A DNA stretch of 64,000 nt from Candidatus Poribacteria bacterium (GCA_958295815.1 OY282374.1:3810682-3874681), one strand, 5' to 3'; counted from the stretch's first letter, positions 17,576-26,961 are shown. Notes: generated from the sequence alone by a model not told the origin. Numbers and translations: made by a program.

Positions 17576-18052
17576 ATGGAACTTACGTTAGAACGCATTC
17601 AACTCACAACTGATGACCTTGCCGACGTGGCATCAGCACGCCACGCTTCCTCACAAGAACTTTATTCTCCAACCGCTCCGAAGTCCCCTACCGCGCAATT
17701 CGGTTGGCGTGATAGATGGTGGTTAAACCAGACAGCGTCGGAATCAGTCGCCATTAATTACTGGTTCTTCGCGTCAAACGACGAGGCGTATGTAGCAGCT
17801 GATGAAGGCAGGTTCCGGCTATCAGCGCAGACCGTCTTAAAATCTGGTAGACGTGATTCTATCTACCAACCACCATCGGACGACAAACATGGACTGGGTA
17901 ATACGGTATGGCAGGCTGGTGCGAATTTCCTATTTGTTCATCAGACTGTTGTTGTATTGGTAGCGGAAACAGGAGGGAAGGTCTCAGAGGACACGACCCT
18001 CCATATTGCTCGAAAAATCCTCGAAAAAATCAATAGCGCGATTGCATCTTAA
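17576..18052 (+). CDS. Unknown 158-residue protein, candidate leaderless gene
   Basis: No signal peptide or TM helix. Mixed alpha/beta pattern: a central strand-rich part (SVAINYWFFASNDEAYVAAD) and a C-terminal helix (TLHIARKILEKINSAIA). Family not recognised. It stands alone, transcribed towards the aldolase gene on the other strand. Confidence that it is real rests on the promoter and normal composition. Confidence 0.6.
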   Translation: MELTLERIQLTTDDLADVASARHASSQELYSPTAPKSPTAQFGWRDRWWLNQTASESVAINYWFFASNDEAYVAADEGRFRLSAQTVLKSGRRDSIYQPPSDDKHGLGNTVWQAGANFLFVHQTVVVLVAETGGKVSEDTTLHIARKILEKINSAIAS

Positions 18053-18066
18053 CGCTTCGCAAGCGT
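18052..18066 (+). terminator. Small hairpin at convergent gene ends
   Basis: ACGCTT-CGC-AAGCGT, six pairs, overlapping the stop of the 158-residue gene; no T-run. Weak candidate. Confidence 0.3.
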
Positions 18067-18090
18067 GGAATCCATTAAATACAGACGAAT

Positions 18091-19155
18091 CTAATATTCT
18101 TGGTACCACGTTGCCGTCTGCTTGGCAACTCGCACATTTTGCGCGCCTCCGAACTGACGATGTTCAAACCACGGTAGTGCAGTTTCCGCTGCGGCGTTCG
18201 CATTCTTGAAGTTCGTCGTCGCCTCGTTATCAAGGAATTGCTTGACTGCGTTGGTATCAGGGTAATAATTAACAGCATCTTTCCAGATGGCTCTACCGCA
18301 GAGGAACCCACTCGCTCCAGATTCAGTTGAGAGTCGGACGTTTTCGATGAATTCCTCAATATCGACACCAGCACTCAGAATTACCCAAGGTAGTGTTGAG
18401 GCTTCGTCCAGTTTCTGACAGATCTCTTTCACTTCAGCCAACTCGTACGCCGAGTCCCCAGCATAAAAATCAGAATTTTGATAATCCCTCGTGTATTTTA
18501 GGTCGGCGGGGAATTCTAACTTCAGGATGTCAACTTTGTAACTTGGATCCGTAAATTCTTCAACACTCCGAATAACAAGATCGGGTTTCTGTTTTGCAAA
18601 CGCAACGCTCTTAGTAGTGCCTTCAAGCGCATAACTAACCAGTTCTAACAAGAACGGTAGGTCGTACTTCTCACACTCGTCCCCGACATGACGAACAAAG
18701 GCTTGCTGATGCTTCAGGGTTTCCGGTGAGGCATCAGGATGGTAGTAGGCGAGGAGTTTAATTGCGTCCGCTCCAGCACGCTGTGCCTTTGCGATGGTCC
18801 AGTTTTCAATGGGATTGGAGAGCCGTTCGTTCTCAGCAGCTCCTTCGCTGACATAGCCAGACTCTTCATAAGCGAGTAGTAACGCTACATCACGTGGAAT
18901 CTCTGTAATAGAGTACGGGTGTCCGTAAATTGGGTCGGTAAGAACCGCGGTGGCATTCGGTGAAAGCACCCGCGTTATCAAGGTTTTGAGTGCGGCGACA
19001 TCTTCATATTGGACATCTGTTTTGTCCTTGCTCAGCGCATCTGCGACTGCTTGGACCATGGAGCCGCGCTGGTCAATCGCCATCATTTTAAAGCGACCAT
19101 TTGTATCGGCGAGTTTCGTGATGCCACGCAATTTTCCGGAGGAAATATCGTTCAT
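18091..19155 (-). CDS. Tagatose-1,6-bisphosphate aldolase-like (LacD family) class I aldolase
   Basis: 354 residues. Start at ATG 19155 with AAGGAG at 8 nt; the longer frame runs into the upstream gene. LacD-type TIM barrel: KMMAIDQRGSM (strand 1), DPIYG, GADAIKLLAYYHP, VDILKLEFP (Lys matches the Schiff-base position of LacD), PWVILSAGVD and GASGFLCGRAIW (phosphate-binding loop). Family members cleave tagatose- or related sugar bisphosphates to triose phosphates. The polyprenyl synthase gene ends 25 nt upstream, so the two are likely co-transcribed, though functionally unrelated. Confidence 0.88.
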   Translation of the reverse strand: MNDISSGKLRGITKLADTNGRFKMMAIDQRGSMVQAVADALSKDKTDVQYEDVAALKTLITRVLSPNATAVLTDPIYGHPYSITEIPRDVALLLAYEESGYVSEGAAENERLSNPIENWTIAKAQRAGADAIKLLAYYHPDASPETLKHQQAFVRHVGDECEKYDLPFLLELVSYALEGTTKSVAFAKQKPDLVIRSVEEFTDPSYKVDILKLEFPADLKYTRDYQNSDFYAGDSAYELAEVKEICQKLDEASTLPWVILSAGVDIEEFIENVRLSTESGASGFLCGRAIWKDAVNYYPDTNAVKQFLDNEATTNFKNANAAAETALPWFEHRQFGGAQNVRVAKQTATWYQEY

Positions 19156-19180
19156 TAATTTCTCCTTCTTTAGATATGTG

Positions 19181-20245
19181 TTAGTATTCACGTTCAACGA
19201 AAAAATGAATTAAAGATAAAAACAACTGTTTTGCCCGCCCATCGCGGAGATGGGCAAAGTTTTGACTGAATCGTTTCGCTGCTTGCTGTAGGAGGTCCTT
19301 AGAGCGTTGTTGTGCGTAGGTGATAGATTTATATTTTTGCATTAACTCAAGGACACTCTCGACTTCCGCCTCGGTCTTCTCATCCCGAGGACGAGCCATA
19401 ATATCAACAACATGCTGCGCCTCGGCAGGGGTGCAAGCATCAATGAGGTGGATGAGAACAAGCGTACGTTTGCCTTCGCTAATGTCGCCAGCAATCTCTT
19501 TTCCATATCTGCCGACATCACCGATGAGATTGAGGACATCGTCCTGAATCTGGAAGGCGATACCGATTTCTTTGCCGAGTTCCACGAGTCCATCTATCTC
19601 CGTTTCGCTTGCGCCACCGATGATCGCGCCGACGCGACAAGGCGTAATACAGGTATACCATGCGGTTTTCAGTATACACATGGTCAAGTAATCGTTTTCG
19701 TCGAGGTCCCAGCGGTTATCGTTGACCCAACTCAGTTCAATGTGCTGCCCTTCAACAACTTGGTTGCTGAGTTGTATAAATTCGGAAAGGATCCGAAAGG
19801 TGAGTTCGTGTCCGAGAATCTCTGTGTTTCGGTGTAGCATCTCCCACATTTTGCAGTGTAGTGCGTCCCCGACGTTGATCGCCATCGGAATTCCGTGCTT
19901 CCGATGAAGACAGGGTTCACCTCTACGGAGTTCGGATCCGTCTTCAATATCGTCGTGAATCAGGAGCCAATTCTGGAGCAGTTCAAGAGAGGCAGCGGTA
20001 TTCACAGCACGTTCTGTGTCTCCGCCGAATGCTTCACACATGAGCATGCAAAGTGCGGGTCTTAACCCTTTAGCGGCGCGGCGCGGATAGTCTAACATCA
20101 TCTGGTACAACTTATGGACATCCGGGTGCTCATGGGCAGTCGGGAGGAAATCGAAGATGCAGGCATCAACCCTGCTTTTAACATCACTGAGGTATTTGGT
20201 GACAAGGTACTGTGTCGGTGCGGGATCCTGTTCAGTTTTCTGCAT
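19181..20245 (-). CDS. Polyprenyl (geranylgeranyl-type) diphosphate synthase
   Basis: 354 residues. Start at ATG 20245 with TAAGGAGACCG just upstream. First Asp-rich motif HDDIEDGS, second QIQDDVLNLIGD, plus KGLRPALCMLMCEA and GKRTLVLIHLI, all typical of trans-isoprenyl synthases that extend allylic diphosphates with IPP. Bulky residues four to five positions before the first motif would set product length but cannot be read confidently. An extra N-terminal helix region (residues 1-35) is present. Confidence 0.93.
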   Translation of the reverse strand: MQKTEQDPAPTQYLVTKYLSDVKSRVDACIFDFLPTAHEHPDVHKLYQMMLDYPRRAAKGLRPALCMLMCEAFGGDTERAVNTAASLELLQNWLLIHDDIEDGSELRRGEPCLHRKHGIPMAINVGDALHCKMWEMLHRNTEILGHELTFRILSEFIQLSNQVVEGQHIELSWVNDNRWDLDENDYLTMCILKTAWYTCITPCRVGAIIGGASETEIDGLVELGKEIGIAFQIQDDVLNLIGDVGRYGKEIAGDISEGKRTLVLIHLIDACTPAEAQHVVDIMARPRDEKTEAEVESVLELMQKYKSITYAQQRSKDLLQQAAKRFSQNFAHLRDGRAKQLFLSLIHFFVEREY

Positions 20246-20451
20246 CGGTCTCCTTACATTTGCGCCGTTTTCTCGTTTCACGCAGCCTTCCCGTATGCTT
20301 CTCAGGTTCCTGAAGTCCGAACGCTATGTTTTCTCAAGGGTTGACTTGCGAATTTCGCCATAATATTATAACACATAATGGCGTGAAAATCAAATTTTTC
20401 GTTCAGCGCAATTGAACCTTCAGGTCGTTCACACTTCCATTTCTAACGCCG

Positions 20452-20688
20452 CTACAATTCATCTAAATCGAGCGCGATGAAGCGATATCCGAGTGGTTTT
20501 ATCCTTTCAACTAAAGTTTCTCGGACCTGCAGCGCGTGTGCGAATTGTTCTTCGGAGATTTGGATGCGTAAAACCGGGGCATGGTCGAAAAGGAGAGCAT
20601 CTTCAATCTGAAACTCGTGCAGAATCTGTTCAACTTCTTTTAATGATGTGTGGTTTTCGTCCTGTTCGAGATCAAGTTCTTTTTCCAT
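20452..20688 (-). CDS. Stand-alone protein resembling the LarE C-terminal region
   Basis: 78 residues. ATG 20688 begins one base after the SDR stop, with GGAGG 12 nt upstream inside the SDR. Sequence: acidic linker MEKELDLEQDENHTSLKEVE, then APVLRIQISEEQF and IKPLGYRFIALDLDEL. The final block matches what I recall of LarE (sacrificial sulfur transferase for the nickel-pincer cofactor): GFRYVALDLEG. The catalytic PP-loop part is absent. Either a decayed fragment or a small partner protein. Confidence 0.6.
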   Translation of the reverse strand: MEKELDLEQDENHTSLKEVEQILHEFQIEDALLFDHAPVLRIQISEEQFAHALQVRETLVERIKPLGYRFIALDLDEL

Positions 20689-20689
20689 C

Positions 20690-21496
20690 CTAAGAACGCC
20701 GCCTCCAGTCGCTCCCTGCCATGAATCCACCATCAACAAAGACCATTTGACCGGTGACAAAATCAGACGCATTGGATGCGAAGAAAACTGTCAGACCCGC
20801 CAAGTCTTCAGGTTCACCCCACCGATAGGCGGGTGTTCGATTGAGAATCCACTCATTTCGGTTGTCTTCACGGGCGGGGGCAGTCATCTCTGTGCGGATA
20901 AAACCGGGGGCAATACCGTTCACCTGAATATTGTGTTCCGCCCACTCTACAGCAAGGAGTTTTGTCAATTGTAGGAGTCCACCCTTCGCTGCTGTGTAAG
21001 CGACACTCGTAGGTAACCCAATCGCTGAGGTGAGTGACAAGGTGTTAATTACCTTGCCAGCTTTCCGTTCTTTCATGGCGTTTCCGCAGGCTTTTGCGAG
21101 AAAGAAGGCACCTTTCAGATTTACATCCGTGACGAAATCCCAATCTTCTTCGGTAAAATCGAGTGCGGGGTTCCGTACATTGACGCCAGCGTTGTTGACG
21201 AGGATGTCAATTTTGCCAAAAGTTTCAACGGTCTGGGCAACAAGAACGTCTATCTCAGTGAGATTACCGACATCCGCCTGAATGGGAAGGACGGTATTAC
21301 CGGTTTCTTCGGCAATTTGTTCAGCAATCGGTTCTAATGTTTCTTGTTTTCTACCTACAATAACGAGATCGGAACCCGCGCCTGCGAGTCCTTCCGCCAT
21401 CGCGAGTCCAATGCCGCGACTTGCCCCGGTAACGAGACTCACCTTACCATCCAGTCGGAATTGTTGGATAGTGGCTATAGCGGATTTTTGATTCAT
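20690..21496 (-). CDS. Short-chain dehydrogenase (gluconate 5-/KduD-like)
   Basis: 268 residues. GGAGGAATT precedes the ATG. TGASRGIG (residues 23-30), a basic residue pair after strand 2 (VGRKQE, NADP-leaning), NNAG, a Ser site (NTLSLTS), YTAAK catalytic pair, FVDGG. Closest in feel to gluconate 5-dehydrogenase and 2-deoxygluconate dehydrogenases. The small LarE-tail-like gene follows immediately. Confidence 0.9.
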   Translation of the reverse strand: MNQKSAIATIQQFRLDGKVSLVTGASRGIGLAMAEGLAGAGSDLVIVGRKQETLEPIAEQIAEETGNTVLPIQADVGNLTEIDVLVAQTVETFGKIDILVNNAGVNVRNPALDFTEEDWDFVTDVNLKGAFFLAKACGNAMKERKAGKVINTLSLTSAIGLPTSVAYTAAKGGLLQLTKLLAVEWAEHNIQVNGIAPGFIRTEMTAPAREDNRNEWILNRTPAYRWGEPEDLAGLTVFFASNASDFVTGQMVFVDGGFMAGSDWRRRS

Positions 21497-21520
21497 AATT
21501 CCTCCAATTTCAGGTTGTAA

Positions 21521-22723
21521 CTAATCGTCTAAGCCCTCATACTCTGCGTATTCACGCAACACGTCTGTACCAATTGCCTTTATTTGTCCATTGTGTTCCC
21601 CAGCGAGAGAAAGAAGTAACTCCGCACCACGTGAGCGTTCCAGATCGATTTCAAGAGCGACGACATAGATAATGGCGTTATTAATATTACGCTCACGAAC
21701 GATGTCAAGGATTTTCTGCGTGCTCGTTTCAATAGAATATCCCTCGACTGCGGTAGGGAGACCGTCTGTCACCAAAACGATCACAGAAGGGTCAAACACC
21801 AAGGCGGCTTCAAGGGCAGCAAGAATATTAGTCCCTACATTGCCTTGAATCCTCTGAGACGTGAACCGATCAAGATATTTCCGGGTACGTTCTATATTCG
21901 CTGCATTCGCTGGTAGCATCTTTTTCTGGATCGCTTTTGCGTGCGTAGAAAATGTTACGAGGTTGAAGGTATTCTGGCTTCCGAGCATCATCACGGAATC
22001 CTTAATGGACATAATGGCTAATGCGAGTTTGTTGAGTCCGGCTGCCTGCATACTTGCGGATACGTCAAGACAGTAAATGACATTCTTGGATCCGTTGAAT
22101 TGATTGAGGAAATCAATCATACCAAGACGATCAGCGATACCATCAGCTCCGCCACCACCGAGGAGTCCTGCTCCACCGCCCTGTCCATCACCGCGGAACC
22201 TACCCATACCACCATCTCCGCGCGCTCGTACTCTGCCAGTAACGATGCCGCGCCCATCTGTTTGTCCAGGTTGTGAGATGAGTCTGCTAAGGTTTGAGGC
22301 TTCCGCGTCGCGTAATTGGGCATCCGTCATAACATCTGGAATGGTCTCACTCAGGGGTGCTTTGTTGACTTCAACATCTTCAAGTACAACACGTGGACTG
22401 AGTTTCATGACTTCATCTAACCTGTTCCGCGTCGTCTCAATCTTTCTGTCCTGCGCATCCCTTGCCAGCTGCTGGTTGGGATCATATAATTTTTTTGTCA
22501 GTGGCGGTTTCGGTTTTAGATTCCGTTTTCTCGGAGCCTCTGCGTCGTTAAGCAAATCGACAGCATAGGCATCCTCTTGCACGTTGTTGAGTTGATTAAT
22601 AGGAAGAAAGAGGTAAATAATACCGATAAGCATGTGTATAATAAGGGATAACAAAACAACAGAACGAATTCGATTCTTACGCCGTTGCGCATCAATACGC
22701 CAATTCAGCAGTTGATTTAACAT
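21521..22723 (-). CDS. Membrane-anchored von Willebrand A domain protein
   Basis: 400 residues. GAGAGGGAATTACC precedes the ATG. Cytoplasmic basic N-terminus, a TM helix at about 22-40, then a proline/basic stretch KPKPPLTKK and coil as in TonB-like anchors, a Gly-rich linker (residues about 160-195), and a VWA domain from about 215: YCLDVSASM supplies DxSxS, VGTN the Thr, VLVTDG the Asp of the MIDAS, so metal binding is intact. The domain faces the periplasm. No MoxR ATPase neighbour. The SDR gene lies 24 nt downstream. Confidence 0.85.
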   Translation of the reverse strand: MLNQLLNWRIDAQRRKNRIRSVVLLSLIIHMLIGIIYLFLPINQLNNVQEDAYAVDLLNDAEAPRKRNLKPKPPLTKKLYDPNQQLARDAQDRKIETTRNRLDEVMKLSPRVVLEDVEVNKAPLSETIPDVMTDAQLRDAEASNLSRLISQPGQTDGRGIVTGRVRARGDGGMGRFRGDGQGGGAGLLGGGGADGIADRLGMIDFLNQFNGSKNVIYCLDVSASMQAAGLNKLALAIMSIKDSVMMLGSQNTFNLVTFSTHAKAIQKKMLPANAANIERTRKYLDRFTSQRIQGNVGTNILAALEAALVFDPSVIVLVTDGLPTAVEGYSIETSTQKILDIVRERNINNAIIYVVALEIDLERSRGAELLLSLAGEHNGQIKAIGTDVLREYAEYEGLDD

Positions 22724-22810
22724 GGTAATTCCCTCTCAGTGTGATTTTCTCTCGATCAGTAGGTCTCAGCAATATATGATTTACTGGCAGAAGTGTAGTG
22801 CTTGAAATGT

Positions 22811-23329
22811 CTATATTCCGGTCGAATTTTGCTGGTTTTCAAAAGCCTCAATCCACATTTTACCTTGGGGTGTCAGTTCATAGTAGGTGTGGTTTCGGTG
22901 TTTAATCCATTTACCTTTAACGATATTTTTTCGATAGTGGATGACGCGTCTTTCAACACGTTTCAGTCCGCCGAGTTCTCTTAATTTCCGGTGTCGCTGG
23001 TGCATCTCTTCAAGTGGGAGTCTTAAGGCTTCAGCAACAACGATAGAATAATCCATTCCAAATTCTTGGTGATGCTTCAGTATAAAGTAATCGGTTTCAT
23101 CCAGTTCCGCAAACTCAGGTGCGAGTGGGACAGCATCCGTTGAGGCTTCGGTTCTCCGAATTTCATCCCATGTTACTTTCAGTAATCGTTCTGTTCGTAA
23201 TCCTTGTACTGCGTTGCACATGGCGTCGTGGATCGTAATAGTGCCATCCTCTTTGAAATAGCCGGTAATAGCGTCGCTCTCTTGTGGCGTACAACACTTG
23301 GCAATTTTATATGTTAGTTCATCCACCAT
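22811..23329 (-). CDS. RelA/SpoT-type Cys module fused to winged helix (possible DUF2250-like)
   Basis: 172 residues. Residues 8-50 (AKCCTPQESDAITGYFKEDG, then TITIHDAMCN) match the pattern LAxCCxPxPGDxIxGY...VxxHxxxC of the Cys-containing RIS/zinc-finger segment in RelA/SpoT proteins. Residues 75-172 read as a winged helix: DYFILKHHQEF, LRELGGLKRVERR, HYRKNIVKGK, KHRNHTYYELT, resembling DUF2250 from memory. No hydrolase or synthetase domain is present. Role unknown; sensing plus DNA binding is my inference. It lies between the VWA gene and purD. Confidence 0.65.
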   Translation of the reverse strand: MVDELTYKIAKCCTPQESDAITGYFKEDGTITIHDAMCNAVQGLRTERLLKVTWDEIRRTEASTDAVPLAPEFAELDETDYFILKHHQEFGMDYSIVVAEALRLPLEEMHQRHRKLRELGGLKRVERRVIHYRKNIVKGKWIKHRNHTYYELTPQGKMWIEAFENQQNSTGI

Positions 23330-23422
23330 CTCTCTACACCACTACAACACTATATATTACACACCAAAGCACACAAAAAGTTTACAACAGCCAAAGGTGG
23401 GAACCTGGGTTACAAGCGTATC

Positions 23423-24697
23423 TCAATCCCGCTCTAATGCTCGGTATCCGATGTCGTTCCGAAAATGTGCATCGGCAAACTGAATGGCAGAAACGCCTTG
23501 ATATGCCTGTTGAATGGCATCATGTAACCCATCAGCAGTAGCCGTAACACACAATACCCTACCGCCCGCCGTGACGATGTTATCGCCATCCTGTTTCGTG
23601 CCTGCGTGAAAAACGTTCACGCCATGAATCGACGCAGCATCTTCCAACCCTGTAATGACTTCGCCTGTTTGATATGGATCCGGGTAACCTCCAGAAGCCA
23701 TGATGACACAGGCTGCTGCATCGTCATGCCATTGTACGTCGGCATGTTGTGCGAGTGTTCCATCAACACAAGCCATCAATAAAGGCACCAAATCGCTCTT
23801 GAGACGTGGCAAAAGAACTTGTGCTTCGGGATCTCCAAAACGACAGTTGAATTCCAGCACCTTTGGACCGGCATCCGTAATCATCAATCCGACGTATAGC
23901 ACACCTTTGAAAGAGCACCCGATCTCCGCCATACCGTTGACAGTCGGGTAAACGACGCGCTGCATTACATAGTCGTGCAATTCAGGCGTGATAACAGGTG
24001 CTGGGGAGTAAGCCCCCATTCCACCGGTATTCTTGCCAGTATCACCGTCGTGCGACATTTTATGGTCTTGCGAAGATACGAAAGGGAGACAGTAGGTACC
24101 ATCGGTAAGAACAGTAAAAGAGGCTTCTTCGCCGATGAGTTCCTCTTCAATCACAACACTATCACCCGCTTCGCCAAATGCTCTGTCCACTAAAATAGAT
24201 GTGACAGCTTGCACCGCCTCTTTGAAGGTACGTCCGGGGATAACCCCTTTGCCAGCAGCAAGTCCATTTGCCTTAACGAAAACCGGAGTGTTGTGATCTT
24301 CGATATAAGCCATCGCTTCCTCGGCATCTACAAATGTGCGGTGCGATGCCGTAGGTATATCATTTTTTACCATCAACTCTTTGGCAAAATCCTTGCTTGC
24401 TTCGAGTTGTGCTGCGCGCTTATCGGGTCCAAACGCTTTGAGTCTGCGCTCGTTGAAGGTATCAACGATGCCTTCAGCTAACGGCACTTCAGGTCCGACA
24501 ACGGTTAGCCCGATATTTTCGGATTCCGCCCAGTCTGCCAAGTCCGCGAACCGGTCTGGCATAGGAATAACTTCAGCGATTTGTGCGATGCCAGCATTAC
24601 CGGGCATGCAATAGATTTTTTCTACAATTTGGCTCTGGGCAAGTTTCCAGACGAGAGCGTGTTCACGTCCGCCTTGCCCGATGACCAGAATTTTCAT
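23423..24697 (-). CDS. purD: Phosphoribosylamine-glycine ligase
   Basis: 424 residues, full length. ATP-grasp enzyme of purine synthesis joining glycine to phosphoribosylamine. IGQGGREHALVWKLAQS at the N-terminus, VVGPEVPLAEG, VKANGLAAGKGV, EASFTVLTDG, QDHKM, NTGGMGAYSPAPV, EFNCRFGDPEAQVLLPRL are all PurD signatures (long ones split across positions 240-320). AAGGATACACGC precedes the ATG. Confidence 0.98.
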   Translation of the reverse strand: MKILVIGQGGREHALVWKLAQSQIVEKIYCMPGNAGIAQIAEVIPMPDRFADLADWAESENIGLTVVGPEVPLAEGIVDTFNERRLKAFGPDKRAAQLEASKDFAKELMVKNDIPTASHRTFVDAEEAMAYIEDHNTPVFVKANGLAAGKGVIPGRTFKEAVQAVTSILVDRAFGEAGDSVVIEEELIGEEASFTVLTDGTYCLPFVSSQDHKMSHDGDTGKNTGGMGAYSPAPVITPELHDYVMQRVVYPTVNGMAEIGCSFKGVLYVGLMITDAGPKVLEFNCRFGDPEAQVLLPRLKSDLVPLLMACVDGTLAQHADVQWHDDAAACVIMASGGYPDPYQTGEVITGLEDAASIHGVNVFHAGTKQDGDNIVTAGGRVLCVTATADGLHDAIQQAYQGVSAIQFADAHFRNDIGYRALERD

Positions 24698-24759
24698 GCG
24701 TGTATCCTTTTTGACTGTATTGTATCATAAAGTGTTCGGGAAATCAAGGGTTTATTAAT

Positions 24760-24788
24760 TTGACAAGCCTCCTTCAACTTGCTATACT
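24760..24788 (+). promoter_or_regulatory. Sigma-70-type promoter for esterase gene
   Basis: TTGACA 24760-24765, 17-nt spacer, TATACT 24783-24788. Start near 24795 gives a leader of about 148 nt before ATG 24943. Confidence 0.75.
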
Positions 24789-24942
24789 AACCGCGATTTA
24801 ACCAATAAAATCAGAACTTTCGATACTGACCCGAATTTCGTCAATGAAGTTGCTGGCTGAGGAACACGCTTCAGACTCTTAACTCACCTCCCCTGCCAAA
24901 GCACGGGATATCGACGGTAGATTGATAACGGAGGAATTGCTA

Positions 24943-26961
24943 ATGGCTGAACAACACCATGAACTCGCCCATGTTTTTGTGGAGGCTTCACAGGTTGCTA
25001 ACGACGCACGCGGTGGTACGCCACGTGATCTCAATACACCGTATACCTTTCCGGGTTATACCAAAGCGGAATGGACAGAAAAGGCTGAAGCACTACGCCA
25101 GCAGATTCGCGTTGCCAACGGCTTAGTACCTACGCACGAACCGACCCCGCTAAATGCCGAGATTTTTGGAAAGATTGAGCGCGAAGATTACAGCATCGAG
25201 AAGGTTCATTTTGAACCCTTTCCGGGTTTCTTTACAACGGGAAATCTTTATCGTCCATTGGGAAAATCTGGTCCGTTTCCGGGGATTGTGAGTCCGCATG
25301 GACACTGGACGCGCGGTAGGATTGAGGATATTGAACGCGGTTCAATCCCTGGACGCTGTATCAACTTCGCGAAACAGGGATACGTTATTTTTGCCTACGA
25401 TATGCTCGGCTACAACGATAGTGGTAAACAGATAGATCACCGCTATGGTGGTGCGCACGAAGGTCTCTGGGGTTTGAGTACAATGGGCCTTCAACTCCAG
25501 AATAGTATCAGTTCCATCGATTTTTTAGAAAGTCTACCAGATGTGGATAATGAACGGATAGGGTGTACAGGCGCATCAGGTGGTGGTACACAGGCATTTA
25601 TTCTGACAGCGGTTGATGAGCGTATTAAAGTCTCAGCACCGGTTAATATGATCTCAGCAACGATGCAAGGTGGGTGTCTCTGTGAAAATGCCCCGAACCT
25701 CCGTTTAGATGTCAGCAACATTGAAATTGGTGCGCTGATGGCACCGAGGCCACTTTTACTCGTATCTGCTACAGGGGACTGGACAGTAAAGACTCCAACA
25801 GTTGAATATCCAGCCATCCGAAGTATATATGCCCACTTCGACGCAGAAAACAAGGTGCATCAGGTCCAAATAGACGCAGAACATAACTACAATATAGAGA
25901 GCCGTGAGGCGGTGTATGCTTGGTTCGCGAAATGGTTCTTGGGTGCGGAGGACGCTTCGGCGTTCAAAGAGGTCCCATTTCAGACCGAACCCGATGATGC
26001 GTTATTGGTTTTCTCGGAACGTGAAATGCCAGCACACGCCTTGAAACAGGAAGAATTTCTACCGACTTGGGCAAATCGCACGCTTCAAGCGATCGAAAAA
26101 AGGAAACCGACAAATGAAGCAGAACTTGAGACATTCCGAGAAGAGATGGGTAGCGGATTGCAACACGCTCTTGGCTTGCAGATCCCCAAAATTACAGATG
26201 TAACGCTTGTCGAACCAGAAGGTGCGTTTCCAACAACCTATCAAGCGAATTTATCTGCAAGACATCTCATCGTCGGTAGAAAGGGCATGGGTGACGCTAT
26301 CCCGGCTGTTTTATTTAGCCCGGAACCACAGGTAGGACACGATCCAGTCGTTGTTATCGTACATCCAGAAGGGAAAGAGAATTTAATTGATTCAGAAACG
26401 GGTAACCCGTTACCACTCATCACCGACCTGCTACGTGCCGATCGGAAGGTGCTCCTAATTGATGTCTTTGGAACAGGCGAACACAAAGAATATGCGAGAC
26501 AGGAAGATACAGGCTTTTTCACCACCTACAACCGAACAACTGCGGCACTACGCGTGCAAGACATCGTGACAGCACTCCACTGTTTTACAGACAGAGGTGA
26601 TGTTTCAGAGGTGAATTTGGTTGGAATAGGTGAAGCGGGGTTGTGGAGTTTACTGGGGGCGGGATTTGCGGATGTCAAAAATGTTGTTGTCGATGCGGCA
26701 GAATTTGATCTACGGTACGACCTTGACGCCGATGCCGCTTTCTTGGACACTTTACCGATACCCAATATTCGCCAAGTTGGGGATTTACGGACTGCTGGAA
26801 CGCTGATCGCACCACGAGATCTTGTCATTCACAATACAGGCGATGCTTTTGATACAACGTGGATTGCTGAGGTCTACGGAAATATCGGGGCAAGCCAGCA
26901 CTTACTTGTCGAAAAGGGTAGACTGTCTGATGAGGAAATCGTTGCGCGGGTGACAGGTTAA
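24943..26961 (+). CDS. Acetyl-xylan-esterase-like protein with two alpha/beta hydrolase domains
   Basis: 672 residues. Start at ATG 24943 with GGAGG 8 nt upstream. Domain 1 (about 60-330): FTTGNLYRP, VSPHGHW, YDMLGYNDS, nucleophile elbow CTGASGGG (GxSxG, Ser intact), PRPLLLVSATGDWT (Asp), DAEHNYN (His), a complete triad. Domain 2 (about 440-672) repeats the pattern: VVIVHPEGK, IDVFGTGEH, elbow VGIGEAG lacks Ser, so probably inactive. Typical of large carbohydrate-ester hydrolases. No signal peptide. Ends at a strong terminator. Confidence 0.85.
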   Translation: MAEQHHELAHVFVEASQVANDARGGTPRDLNTPYTFPGYTKAEWTEKAEALRQQIRVANGLVPTHEPTPLNAEIFGKIEREDYSIEKVHFEPFPGFFTTGNLYRPLGKSGPFPGIVSPHGHWTRGRIEDIERGSIPGRCINFAKQGYVIFAYDMLGYNDSGKQIDHRYGGAHEGLWGLSTMGLQLQNSISSIDFLESLPDVDNERIGCTGASGGGTQAFILTAVDERIKVSAPVNMISATMQGGCLCENAPNLRLDVSNIEIGALMAPRPLLLVSATGDWTVKTPTVEYPAIRSIYAHFDAENKVHQVQIDAEHNYNIESREAVYAWFAKWFLGAEDASAFKEVPFQTEPDDALLVFSEREMPAHALKQEEFLPTWANRTLQAIEKRKPTNEAELETFREEMGSGLQHALGLQIPKITDVTLVEPEGAFPTTYQANLSARHLIVGRKGMGDAIPAVLFSPEPQVGHDPVVVIVHPEGKENLIDSETGNPLPLITDLLRADRKVLLIDVFGTGEHKEYARQEDTGFFTTYNRTTAALRVQDIVTALHCFTDRGDVSEVNLVGIGEAGLWSLLGAGFADVKNVVVDAAEFDLRYDLDADAAFLDTLPIPNIRQVGDLRTAGTLIAPRDLVIHNTGDAFDTTWIAEVYGNIGASQHLLVEKGRLSDEEIVARVTG

